A stretch of 10,155 nt of DNA, from assembly GCA_904501715.1 (NCBI GenBank), contig CAJGCD010000053.1:1-10155 (forward strand). Reading direction: 5' to 3'. The notes under the pieces were generated by a model that was not told the DNA's origin, did no database searches, and saw nothing but the letters and a program-made list of their open reading frames with translations. Shown here one piece after another: positions 1 through 7,093 of the stretch (position 1 is the stretch's first letter; each line of letters starts with the position of its first letter). The position numbers and the translations under genes are program-made. The DNA is from an uncultured Clostridia bacterium (GTDB lineage: Bacteria > Bacillota > Clostridia > Oscillospirales > CAG-272).

Positions 1-823
1 ATCCTGTACCGAAGCCTATCTCTACGTAATCATCGGCTACTACGGGGATCTCTCTGCCAACTATGGGAAGTATAAGCGTCTTGCCGATAAGATGCTTGGT
101 ATTCTCGTCATCGGGGTTTACAGCCACAGCGGTATCACCGAACATAGTCTCGGGACGGGTGGTAGCAACCTCAACGTAGCCATCCTCTCCCTTTATGGGG
201 TACTTGATGTGCCAGAAGCTACCGGGCTGGTCCTTGTACTCTACCTCGGCATCCGAAAGCGCCGTCAAGCAATGAGGACACCAGTTGATTATTCTGTGAC
301 CTCTGTAAATAAGTCCCTTATCATAGAGATTTACAAACACCTCGCGGACCGCTCTGGAGCATCCCTCGTCCATAGTAAAGCGCTCTCTGGTCCAGTCACA
401 GGACGCGCCAAGCTTCTTGAGCTGGCTTATTATTCTGCTTCCGTACTGATGCTTCCAATCCCAAACCTTTTCAAGAAACTTTTCTCTTCCGAGGTCATAT
501 CTTGTAAGCCCCTCGTTTACTCTGAGCTGTTCCTCTACCTTTATCTGAGTCGCAATTCCCGCGTGGTCGGTGCCCGGTACCCAAAGAGTGTTGAAGCCCT
601 GCATTCTCTTATATCTGACAAGTATATCCTGCAGAGTCTCGTCAAGGGCATGTCCCATATGGAGCTGTCCCGTTACGTTGGGAGGGGGTATCACCACCGA
701 GAAGGACGGTGCGGGGTCGTTAACGTCGGGAGTAAAATATCCCTTTTCGCACCAATTTTGATATATTCTGTCCTCAAACTCAGAAGGAGAATATACCTTT
801 GGCAATTCATTGTAAGAATTCAT
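1..823 (-). CDS. valS: Valine--tRNA ligase, N-terminal part (3' end outside window)
   Basis: Class I aminoacyl-tRNA synthetase that charges tRNA-Val with valine in the cytoplasm. The 274 visible residues start MNSYNELPKVYSP and carry the class I signature PPPNVTGQLHMGHA at about residues 46-59, with HMGH in place of HIGH. They also show WVPGTDHAGIATQ (81-93), NWCPHCLTALSDAEVEY (180-196) and the start of the CP1 editing domain with TTRPETMFGDTAV (221-233). These are typical of ValS rather than IleS or LeuS. The family is usually around 880 residues, so roughly two thirds lie beyond position 1. The ATG at 823-821 is supported by GGAGGT at 837-832, 8 nt upstream. The gene sits behind a T-box leader and its own promoter, so it should be induced when tRNA-Val is uncharged. 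Identity is very secure. Confidence 0.97.
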   Translation of the reverse strand, partial: MNSYNELPKVYSPSEFEDRIYQNWCEKGYFTPDVNDPAPSFSVVIPPPNVTGQLHMGHALDETLQDILVRYKRMQGFNTLWVPGTDHAGIATQIKVEEQLRVNEGLTRYDLGREKFLEKVWDWKHQYGSRIISQLKKLGASCDWTRERFTMDEGCSRAVREVFVNLYDKGLIYRGHRIINWCPHCLTALSDAEVEYKDQPGSFWHIKYPIKGEDGYVEVATTRPETMFGDTAVAVNPDDENTKHLIGKTLILPIVGREIPVVADDYVEIGFGTG

Positions 824-851
824 ATCTATTTACCTCCAAAAATTAAACTAA

Positions 852-888
852 ACAAAAAAGTACTCACGCCGTATCAGGGCGTGAGTAC
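852..888 (-). terminator. T-box intrinsic terminator upstream of valS
   Basis: Perfect 11-bp inverted repeat GTACTCACGCC/GGCGTGAGTAC (860-888, 7-nt loop) followed on the minus strand by a T run (859-854). The 5' arm directly follows and partly overlaps the T-box sequence, as expected for mutually exclusive terminator and antiterminator folds. It also seems to be the only terminator downstream of nadE. Confidence 0.93.
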
Positions 889-1092
889 GCGGTACCACCT
901 GAATTCGACGTTTTGCAACGCAAAACATCATCTCTTATCCACTAACGCGGGGCACGTCGCAGGCTACTCTGTTCACCCGCGCGACTCAGAGGCGACTTCA
1001 AAAGCTATCCTTCACGGACTCACACCAACCGTCCGCTCTCTGCGCAAGTCTTGCTTTTTACTACTCCCCGTCACAGTCTTTAAAGCTATAAC
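852..1092 (-). promoter_or_regulatory. T-box riboswitch leader of valS (tRNA-Val sensing)
   Basis: Transcribed leader of about 240 nt with the canonical T-box parts in order. Stem I opens with GACGGGGAGTAGTA (1072-1059), followed by AGAGAGC (1041-1035) and an apical element containing GGTTGGTG (1030-1023). A stem II-like region contains GTTAGTGGATAAGAG. A variable hairpin GATGTTTTG/CAAAACGTC lies at 929-907. The T-box sequence AGGTGGTACCGCG is at 900-888 and runs into a terminator hairpin. A valine codon GUC occurs in the specifier region at 996-994 and again at 985-983; I cannot say which is read without a covariance fold. Uncharged tRNA-Val should stabilise the antiterminator and let transcription reach valS. 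The downstream gene and the GUC triplets agree on valine. Confidence 0.94.
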
Positions 1093-1098
1093 AAAAGA

Positions 1099-1127
1099 AT
1101 TATATCACAGACACAACAAAATGTCAA
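1099..1127 (-). promoter_or_regulatory. Promoter of the T-box/valS unit
   Basis: TTGACA (1127-1122), 17-nt spacer, TATAAT (1104-1099), with TG one base before the -10 box (extended -10). A perfect consensus sigma-A promoter. It predicts transcription starting near 1092, just before T-box stem I. The -35 box begins only 10 nt after the nadE stop codon. Confidence 0.9.
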
Positions 1128-1137
1128 TAGCAAAATT

Positions 1138-1869
1138 TTAAAATTCGGGCTCGAAGCAAGGCATAAGCTCAAGCTTGAAAAGATTGTTTTTATGCTTCGT
1201 GTCTATGAGCTTCTTCTTTTCCAGGTCCTCTATCTCACCCGTACGGATATATCTGTCAAGCTCTGCGTAGGTAAAGCCAAGATTATCCTCGTCGGTCTTG
1301 CCGCAAAGTCCGTCTATGGGGGTCTTTTCCACCAGTTCCGTAGGGAGTCCCAAAAGATGTCCTATCTGCTTGACCTCTGCTACGGTAAGCCTTGAAAGAG
1401 GGCTGAAATCACCCACTGAGTCACCGTATCTGGTGGAATATCCCACCCAATCCTCCGAGAGATTGCAGGTGTTCGCCACACGTCCATTGCAGCTTTGAGA
1501 TATAGCGTAAAGCGTGGTCATTCTGACTCTGGGAGGGATATTACTCGTACTTTGAGCCGTCAGCTCCAGCTCCTTGGGAAGATTTGTCTTGAGCCCCTCG
1601 ATAGCGTCCTTGACGTTTACAACGTAATGCTTTATTCCAAGGTGGTTAACGAGTGCGTAAGCACAGTCAATATCGTGCTGTACTCCGCAAGGCATAAGAA
1701 CGCCTATAACTCTGTCTTTACCGAGCGCCTCAACGCAAAGTGCGGCAACCACCGAGCTGTCCTTTCCTCCAGATATTCCCACTATGGCATTACATCCATT
1801 GCCGTTTTTCTCAAAAAAATCTCTAATCCATTCTACACAGGCGTCTTTTACCTTTTGAACGTTAAACAT
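1138..1869 (-). CDS. nadE: Ammonia-dependent NAD+ synthetase
   Basis: Catalyses the last step of NAD+ biosynthesis: nicotinic acid adenine dinucleotide plus ATP and ammonia gives NAD+, AMP and pyrophosphate. The 243-residue product is one N-type ATP pyrophosphatase domain. It has the PP-loop SGGKDSS at residues 33-39, NTCNLSEDWVGYSTRYGDSVGDF at about 133-155 in pieces conserved among NadE proteins, and KTPIDGLCGKTDEDNLGFTY at 182-201. There is no N-terminal CN-hydrolase glutaminase domain, so it should take free ammonia or a glutaminase made elsewhere. Length fits short NadE enzymes. The ATG at 1869 follows GGAGA (1880-1876) and its own promoter. The stop codon abuts the valS promoter with no separate terminator between them. 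The end of the protein (FEPEF) looks natural. Identity is secure. Confidence 0.96.
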   Translation of the reverse strand: MFNVQKVKDACVEWIRDFFEKNGNGCNAIVGISGGKDSSVVAALCVEALGKDRVIGVLMPCGVQHDIDCAYALVNHLGIKHYVVNVKDAIEGLKTNLPKELELTAQSTSNIPPRVRMTTLYAISQSCNGRVANTCNLSEDWVGYSTRYGDSVGDFSPLSRLTVAEVKQIGHLLGLPTELVEKTPIDGLCGKTDEDNLGFTYAELDRYIRTGEIEDLEKKKLIDTKHKNNLFKLELMPCFEPEF

Positions 1870-1899
1870 ATAAAATCTCCTAAAAAATTCATTATGTTT

Positions 1900-1928
1900 A
1901 TTATACCACGGTACAACAGGATTTTCAA
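1900..1928 (-). promoter_or_regulatory. Promoter of nadE
   Basis: TTGAAA (1928-1923), 17-nt spacer, TATAAT (1905-1900) preceded by TGG, an extended -10. Transcription should start near 1893, giving a 5' UTR of about 24 nt. The -35 box lies less than 10 nt from the T run of the upstream gene's terminator, so the two units are packed tightly but separated. Confidence 0.88.
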
Positions 1929-1936
1929 GAGCTTTA

Positions 1937-1967
1937 CAAAAAAAGCCGCTCCCCGAGGGGAGCGGCT
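1937..1967 (-). terminator. Intrinsic terminator of the surface-protein gene
   Basis: Inverted repeat AGCCGCTCCCC/GGGGAGCGGCT (1967-1944) followed by seven T on the minus strand (1943-1937). It lies 27 nt past the TGA that ends the anchored reading frame. This supports that TGA as the true end of the gene and a single transcript covering both halves. Confidence 0.93.
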
Positions 1968-1993
1968 TGATCGTTTTGTTTTGTTAGACTATA

Positions 1994-3874
1994 TCAGTCC
2001 TCTTTTTTCTTGAAGGAAACACCTGCGCCAAGAGCAAGTACAGCTGTAAGAACTACTGCTGCGCCACCTATAACGCTTCCGCATCCCTCTTCCTCGCCTG
2101 CGGGCTCGGTAGCCGCGGGCTTGTCGTCCTTGGGTTCTTCCTTAGCGGCAACCTTTTCAAGGTTTATCTGAGCCAATGCAAGAGCAGACTTAGCAGAGTT
2201 TACAGTTGCCTGATCCTTAGCGGTCAGCGCAGCCTCAGCCATTGCAAGCATATTCTTGAGAGTAGCCCAGGTTGCCTCGGTGTAGTCAGCCTCCTTAAGA
2301 GCCTTTACAGCCGTGATAAGCTCGTTAAGAGCCGCATAGTCAACCTCAACTGCGGGGATCTCAGCAACCTTCTTATCAAGACTTACGGTAGCCATGGTAA
2401 GTGCGTTAAACGCCTGGTCTATAACGTCCTGAGAGGTTGCGGAGAGAGCAGCCTTAGCATTTTCAACAGCAGTCTTAAGAGCTGCCCATGACTCTGCGGT
2501 GTAGAGCTCCTCTGCGAGAGCCTCAGCTCTTGCGATAGCAGCGTTGATATCCGCATAGTTGGGAGCCGTGGGAGCTACGGGAACGTAGGAAGGAATATCG
2601 CCAAGGTCTACCTTAACGCCCTTGTTAACGTATTCGCCGTCCACGAAAACAACCAGATTGGACTCGTCTACAAGCACCTTACCAAGCTTAGGAAGCGCAT
2701 CTGCGCCAAGATTCTGAACGAGCAGTATCTTGCCAAAGCCATTGTTTACGTTGTACGCAACCTCACCCGAAGCAAAGGTCTCAGCATCGATCTTTCTTAC
2801 AGGGCTTGCGCTGTCAGTATAATACTCAACGCCGTCAAGGTAAGCGTTTCTTACCATAAATCTGTTCAACTTACCAAAGAGAGCCTCAGCCTTGCACATT
2901 GCCAGACAGTTTACTATTTCAGCATCACAGTTAATGTCACCGAATATAGCGTACTTAGCGTCGGTCTTTGTTATTACGTTGCGGACTCTTATAGCGGAGT
3001 CTGTCTCTGCGCTATCAAAGATAGCCGCATCACTGACGGAGGATACCTCAATATTGAGATATGCCAACTCCATTCTGCCGTCTGCCTTTCCGAATATGGA
3101 CTTAGCGCCGCCTGCGTCGCCTACTATGTTGAGTTGAACGATGTAAGCTATGGGCTCTTCCTCACTGTCCACCTCGGTTTCGCCCTTAAGATTATTGAAG
3201 AGGGCGCATCCGTCAAGAGTAATTGTGTGACCGTTACCTGCGAGAATACCGTGGAAGCTCTCAAGAGGAGCGCTTACGGTAATGTCAGCCATGAGGAAGA
3301 AGGTTCCCTTCTGTCCGTCAAGCTTTGCAAAATCACTTGCGGTGTAGATGTATCCGCCTCTCGTATCGTGGTCTTCCTTAAGAGCAGTCAAAGCATTGTT
3401 GAGTGCTAAGATATATCCGTTTATGTAATCGGATTCCTTGTCAAAGAGGTCGGGGTCATCAAGAAGATTCTTTGCGTTTATATAAGCACCCATAAACGCG
3501 TTCCAGTACTCATCAAAGTACAGAGCAGTGTTGCTGTCGATAAACTTTTCAGCATCAAGAACAGCCTTCTGGAGGTAAGAGGGCATCTGACTCTTGTTCA
3601 TAAGTCCCTCTCTTGCAGCTACGAGCTCGTAGTAGACCTCGTTTACGTCAGCCTGAGAAACGATATTTACAGTAATATTGTCAAGCTCATCTACGTCCAC
3701 AGAGAGGATAAGGTCGCCCTTGTTCATAGCAACGTACTTCTCTGCTTCCTCGATAGCCTTTGTAAATCTGTTCCACGTAGACTCAACGTAGGTGGATTCC
3801 TTGTCAAGCTTGGTCTTGCAGAACTCAAGCTCGGTTGCGATACGCTCATAGCCGTGTACGGCAAATATCTCCAT
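1994..3874 (-). CDS. Surface protein, distal part: FIVAR domains, beta-helix-like segment and C-terminal anchor
   Basis: A 626-residue frame counted from its first ATG. It contains two FIVAR-like helical modules (about 10-95 and 100-166, each with Y..(S/Y)W..F/A and A...A patterns). A beta-helix-type segment (about 175-345) has FFLMADITV and ILAGNGHTITLDG. A conserved closing region (about 368-415, SGEVAYNVNNGFG) resembles 'SGE.AY.LN...G' modules of clostridial secreted proteins. Two clear FIVAR domains follow (439-501 and 511-574), then a charged linker, GCGS (597-600), a hydrophobic helix (601-620) and KKKED. No signal peptide is present, and the ATG at 3874 has no Shine-Dalgarno at normal spacing. 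The frame is open upstream to 3895 and is in phase with the 1006-aa frame beyond a single TGA. It is therefore most likely the back half of one protein, not an independent gene. Binding target unknown. Confidence 0.85.
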   Translation of the reverse strand: MEIFAVHGYERIATELEFCKTKLDKESTYVESTWNRFTKAIEEAEKYVAMNKGDLILSVDVDELDNITVNIVSQADVNEVYYELVAAREGLMNKSQMPSYLQKAVLDAEKFIDSNTALYFDEYWNAFMGAYINAKNLLDDPDLFDKESDYINGYILALNNALTALKEDHDTRGGYIYTASDFAKLDGQKGTFFLMADITVSAPLESFHGILAGNGHTITLDGCALFNNLKGETEVDSEEEPIAYIVQLNIVGDAGGAKSIFGKADGRMELAYLNIEVSSVSDAAIFDSAETDSAIRVRNVITKTDAKYAIFGDINCDAEIVNCLAMCKAEALFGKLNRFMVRNAYLDGVEYYTDSASPVRKIDAETFASGEVAYNVNNGFGKILLVQNLGADALPKLGKVLVDESNLVVFVDGEYVNKGVKVDLGDIPSYVPVAPTAPNYADINAAIARAEALAEELYTAESWAALKTAVENAKAALSATSQDVIDQAFNALTMATVSLDKKVAEIPAVEVDYAALNELITAVKALKEADYTEATWATLKNMLAMAEAALTAKDQATVNSAKSALALAQINLEKVAAKEEPKDDKPAATEPAGEEEGCGSVIGGAAVVLTAVLALGAGVSFKKKED

Positions 3875-3898
3875 ATCGCTTATTATTTCGTCGATTCA
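3875..3898 (-). other. In-frame TGA and seven sense codons joining two halves of one long reading frame
   Basis: On the minus strand the order is ACC AAG GAG, TGA (3898-3896), then ATC GAC GAA ATA ATA AGC GAT and the ATG at 3874. There is no frame shift: 1,006 codons, the TGA, 7 codons and 626 codons form one uninterrupted phase from 6916 to 1994. The AAGGAG just before the stop lies 25 nt from the ATG, too far to be its ribosome binding site. The seven codons encode IDEIISD, which continues as the amphipathic helix at the start of the first FIVAR-like module. Confidence 0.95.
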
Positions 3899-6800
3899 CT
3901 CCTTGGTGAGAGATCCCTCGGCTAAGCTTGCGTAAGGTGTGGAAATATTGATCTTTTCAGGGTCAGTGGTAAAGCTTCCGTTAGCTATGGGCTGAGCAAG
4001 AAGGTCTATGGCATTGTATATCTCACAATTACCGTATATTTCAGCGATGATACCCGCTGCCTTTTTACCGCTCATTTTACCTACGTTTACAGCGTTTTCA
4101 ACCACAGAGCGTCCAATACCTACTATACCGCCCGCTCTCGCAACACCTGAGCCCGTAGCGGTAATGGGAGCCGCGTTTGCTACGTTGGTAAGCTCTCTTA
4201 AAACAGTGGCCTCGGCACAATATCCAAGAATACCACCCGCATTAATCTCGGTACCGTCAATACTCTCAGCTACAATACCCTTGCCGTTCTTTGTGTCAAG
4301 GTTGACAGCCTGAGAAACTACAACCATATCATCGGTATAGCCTACAAATCCACCGACGTATCTCGCTCTACCCTTGTGGTAGATGCTTGCGTCGTTAATA
4401 GAAGAATAAATTTCGGTAACAGCATTGGTCCAGCCTACGTATCCGGATACACCTGACAACGTCACGGTGTCCATCAGCGCGCTCACGTCACCTGTATTAA
4501 CGCATCCTGTAAAGGTCAGATCCTGGTTACTGAGACCGACCATACCTCCGATACCGAAGGCTTCGTGTATAGCCGCGTCAGCCTTGTCGAAGCTAACGTC
4601 ACCCGAGTTCTGGCAGTTTACAAAATCAATAGCATCTGTCTGAGAATAGCCTATCAGACCACCGATACAAATCCAAGTACCGTTATTGGAAGCCTCAACC
4701 GTGATGCTTCCCGCGTTAGAGGAATTGACTACGGTAATCGGCCTATTTATATGAGCAACAAGACCGCCTACGTGGTTGACCTTTCCCTTTGCGATTATGC
4801 TGCCTTCGTTTCTTACGTTGTTGAAGCTGAGGCTTCCGCCGCCTGCCTGCCAGCCGGCAAATCCGCCTACTCTTTCTGCCGCCACGGTGGACTCAATGGT
4901 AGCACCGTTCACACAGGCTACGCTGCCTGTTTCGTTATACTTAACGGTTCCCCAAGAATAAGGACAGAAGCCTGCGATATATACAGCCTTGCCGTTCTGT
5001 GCCGTTACCTTGCTTCCCTCGTTCTTTGCGGTAGAGCATCCGTTGAACTTCAAGGTCCTACCGTCGTTCTCGCCGACAAATCCGCCTGCCATAACAGCCT
5101 TATTGGTGGTAATATTAACGCTTACGATAGAGTCGTTTTTACAGCCCGTGAAGGTAGCGTCACCGTTGGCACTAACATTCAAAGAACCGTAAGAATTCAA
5201 CACAGGATTGGGTTTATCCTGGGTAGGTGTTGTACTTGAGCCCTGTGCCTTTCCTATAAATCCGCCTGCCGCGACGTCAATGTTTTTAGCACCAGTTACT
5301 GAAATATCTCCGTTGTTAGTAGAGGAAGTAAAGGTTGCGCTACTGCCGTTAAGACCGATAAATCCGCCTACGCCTTCTGCGTCTGCATCAATAGAAAGAT
5401 TTGCGTTGTTCACAGCCGAGGTGAATGTTGTTGACACCTTTGTGTAACCCACAAATCCACCTATACCGTCGACGTAATTCTGTGCTGTAACAGGAGCGTT
5501 GTTCGTGCTATTATTCTTGATAGTCGTGCTGCCGTCAACAGTACCTACAAAGCCACCAACACCCACAGGCAGAGTGCAATCACTCGCTTTCTTAGAGTTA
5601 AATTTAACTCCGTCACCCGTCTTGTTAACAACGGTCTTACAGTTATCAAATATCGTAGTATTGGAAACGTAACCGCTAAAGCCACCGACACCGTGGCTGT
5701 TAGTTGCCTTCCAACCATCCATTGTAACGTTAAGAGTTCCGCCTCTTGTACAATCAGTAAAGGTCAAAGCTCCGTTCGACCAGCCCGTAAAGCCGCCGAT
5801 ACCGCAATATGTGCCCGTTACATTGCCACTGACGGTAACGTCGTTAAGGCTTTGGCAGTTTGTATACGTCTGCTTACCGTTTACAATTCCGGTGAAGGCT
5901 GCAACGAAAAGATGTAGCGTATTACCCGTATAGCTGAGCGTACCGCGTGTAGTACAATTAGTAAATGTTGCCTCACCCGTTCTACCTACAAAACCGCCTA
6001 TACTGAACCATCCGCTATACGACGCAGGTATTGCAGCTCCACTCACGCTTATGTTTGCGTTAACATCGCAGTCTTGAAAAGATGTACCAGTATTAATTAT
6101 ACCTGCAAGACCACCTACGTTGTTTACGTTACCCGTCACCGATATTGAAGGCACAACCCTATCACTAGCAGTCGTAACATAGCATCTTGTAAATGATACC
6201 GAACCCGTTGTCTGAGCAACTATACCGCCGACAGACTGAACATCAGATCCGTCAGTTCTCTTGATAGAACCGGTAAATATAACGTCGGTAAAGGAAGAAC
6301 CGTCAGTAGCGTTCATCGTAACACCGCCGATAGCTATTCCGCCGCCGTTGTTAACCGTAATATCTACATCAGACCATACGTTATTAAATATCAACTTTCC
6401 GTTGGGACCGCCGCTGTTATGTCCGCCAATAGGGGCAAGACCAACCTTTGCACCCACATCCAAAGTGCCTGTAAGGATAAGGTTTCTTATCTCCATATTG
6501 GAAGCCCAGCTAAACGCGGTGTAGTCTCCTGAGCTATATATGAACTTGTGACCGTCACCGTCAAGGATAGTTCCCTCAGGTGTGCCATCGAAGCCATTAC
6601 CTTGACCGAAGGCTACATTCATTTCAATGTCCGCAGTGAGGTAGAACTTTCCACCGTTCTTAACCTTGGTCAAATCTGACACCGAGGAAAGAGCAGTCCA
6701 TTCTGCTTTTTCAGCATCAGTTCCTGTTGCCCACGGTCTTGCCCAATTCTGCACGGGCAAAGCATTTACCTCTGTGGGTACGGTTGGGATCGTTACGTTT

Positions 6801-6916
6801 GTGCTCTGGGCGCTTGCTCCAGAGCCTGTGCCTGTGGTAGCGCCTACGGGAATAGCCGTAAGGACCATAGACAAAAGCATGGTAACGATCAACAAAATCG
6901 AAATTGTCTTTTTCAT
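3896..6916 (-). CDS. Secreted GLUG-repeat beta-solenoid surface protein, proximal part
   Basis: 1006 residues starting with a typical signal peptide: MKKT, a hydrophobic core to about residue 24, and a likely cleavage after VGA near 26. A T/S-rich stretch follows. A beta-helix cap at about 76-150 includes GGKFYLTADIEM and GTILDGDGHKF. Then come about 21 GLUG-like units of roughly 30-60 residues with the pattern (I/V/A)GGFVG...TFTNC.N.G.VS. Clear cores lie near 229, 267, 306, 373, 410, 453, 485, 516, 550, 610, 683, 716, 751, 790, 854, 893 and 929. Such repeats form right-handed beta-solenoids in adhesins and large secreted proteins. The frame ends at a TGA just after the solenoid, with no anchor. 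The ATG at 6916 follows AGGAG (6927-6923). The ligand is unknown; adhesion or carbohydrate contact is only inference. Confidence 0.88.
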   Translation of the reverse strand: MKKTISILLIVTMLLSMVLTAIPVGATTGTGSGASAQSTNVTIPTVPTEVNALPVQNWARPWATGTDAEKAEWTALSSVSDLTKVKNGGKFYLTADIEMNVAFGQGNGFDGTPEGTILDGDGHKFIYSSGDYTAFSWASNMEIRNLILTGTLDVGAKVGLAPIGGHNSGGPNGKLIFNNVWSDVDITVNNGGGIAIGGVTMNATDGSSFTDVIFTGSIKRTDGSDVQSVGGIVAQTTGSVSFTRCYVTTASDRVVPSISVTGNVNNVGGLAGIINTGTSFQDCDVNANISVSGAAIPASYSGWFSIGGFVGRTGEATFTNCTTRGTLSYTGNTLHLFVAAFTGIVNGKQTYTNCQSLNDVTVSGNVTGTYCGIGGFTGWSNGALTFTDCTRGGTLNVTMDGWKATNSHGVGGFSGYVSNTTIFDNCKTVVNKTGDGVKFNSKKASDCTLPVGVGGFVGTVDGSTTIKNNSTNNAPVTAQNYVDGIGGFVGYTKVSTTFTSAVNNANLSIDADAEGVGGFIGLNGSSATFTSSTNNGDISVTGAKNIDVAAGGFIGKAQGSSTTPTQDKPNPVLNSYGSLNVSANGDATFTGCKNDSIVSVNITTNKAVMAGGFVGENDGRTLKFNGCSTAKNEGSKVTAQNGKAVYIAGFCPYSWGTVKYNETGSVACVNGATIESTVAAERVGGFAGWQAGGGSLSFNNVRNEGSIIAKGKVNHVGGLVAHINRPITVVNSSNAGSITVEASNNGTWICIGGLIGYSQTDAIDFVNCQNSGDVSFDKADAAIHEAFGIGGMVGLSNQDLTFTGCVNTGDVSALMDTVTLSGVSGYVGWTNAVTEIYSSINDASIYHKGRARYVGGFVGYTDDMVVVSQAVNLDTKNGKGIVAESIDGTEINAGGILGYCAEATVLRELTNVANAAPITATGSGVARAGGIVGIGRSVVENAVNVGKMSGKKAAGIIAEIYGNCEIYNAIDLLAQPIANGSFTTDPEKINISTPYASLAEGSLTKE

Positions 6917-6920
6917 AATT

Positions 6921-6927
6921 CTCTCCT
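6921..6927 (-). promoter_or_regulatory. Ribosome binding site of the GLUG-repeat gene
   Basis: AGGAGAG ending 4 nt before the ATG at 6916, with the AGGAG core 6 nt away. It fixes the start and signal peptide of the long surface protein. The ATG of the downstream half at 3874 has no comparable site. Confidence 0.85.
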
Positions 6928-6971
6928 TTATATGTTTTTTAATAAAGACGTTAGTTGACAGTATTCATTAT

Positions 6972-7018
6972 AGCCTTCGCCGAATGGCGAAGGCTCCTTT
7001 TGCTCCCCTAGGGGGAGC
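6972..7018 (-). other. Two strong hairpins in the 5' UTR of the surface-protein gene
   Basis: A perfect 10-bp stem AGCCTTCGCC/GGCGAAGGCT with a 4-nt loop (6972-6995) stands next to a 7-bp stem GCTCCCC/GGGGAGC with a 3-nt loop (7002-7018). Both lie in the predicted 122-nt leader (start near 7038). Neither is followed by a T run on the minus strand, so they do not look like terminators. They could protect the 5' end of the mRNA or be a degraded interspersed palindromic repeat. No known riboswitch class was recognised. Confidence 0.7.
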
Positions 7019-7044
7019 GCGAACGAATACATCTCTACACCGTA

Positions 7045-7072
7045 ATTTTATATCAAATACCCTTTTTGTCAA
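7045..7072 (-). promoter_or_regulatory. Promoter of the surface-protein gene
   Basis: TTGACA (7072-7067), 16-nt spacer, TAAAAT (7050-7045). The strong -35 box and near-consensus -10 box predict a start near 7038. It should drive the whole 1994-6916 unit, since no other convincing promoter was seen inside that unit. Confidence 0.78.
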
Positions 7073-7093
7073 GGTTTTCTCTCGGTTTTTAAA

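Noticed and set aside
92..1141. A 349-codon plus-strand frame
   Set aside because: It is antisense to valS and the T-box leader, which are both certain. No recognisable protein features.
1994..1996. A variant genetic code with TGA as a sense codon throughout
   Set aside because: The same gene ends naturally in FKKKED-TGA, 27 nt before a strong terminator. No other gene here has an internal TGA. TGA therefore acts as stop in this genome.
3896..3898. Selenocysteine insertion at the in-frame TGA
   Set aside because: No convincing bacterial SECIS hairpin follows within the usual distance. The residue lies at the start of a FIVAR-type helix in a structural surface protein with no redox motif.
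4565..5239. A 224-codon plus-strand frame inside the repeat gene
   Set aside because: A shadow of the repetitive GLUG-coding strand with no start site context or family likeness. The repetition keeps other frames open by chance.
4000..6600. Repeats suggesting a CRISPR array
   Set aside because: The repeats are degenerate protein-coding GLUG units in one continuous frame, not identical short DNA repeats with unique spacers.
6967..6972. TATAAT on the minus strand nearer the surface gene
   Set aside because: No -35 box at proper spacing; that position falls inside the 10-bp hairpin. The TTGACA/TAAAAT pair at 7045-7072 is a better promoter.
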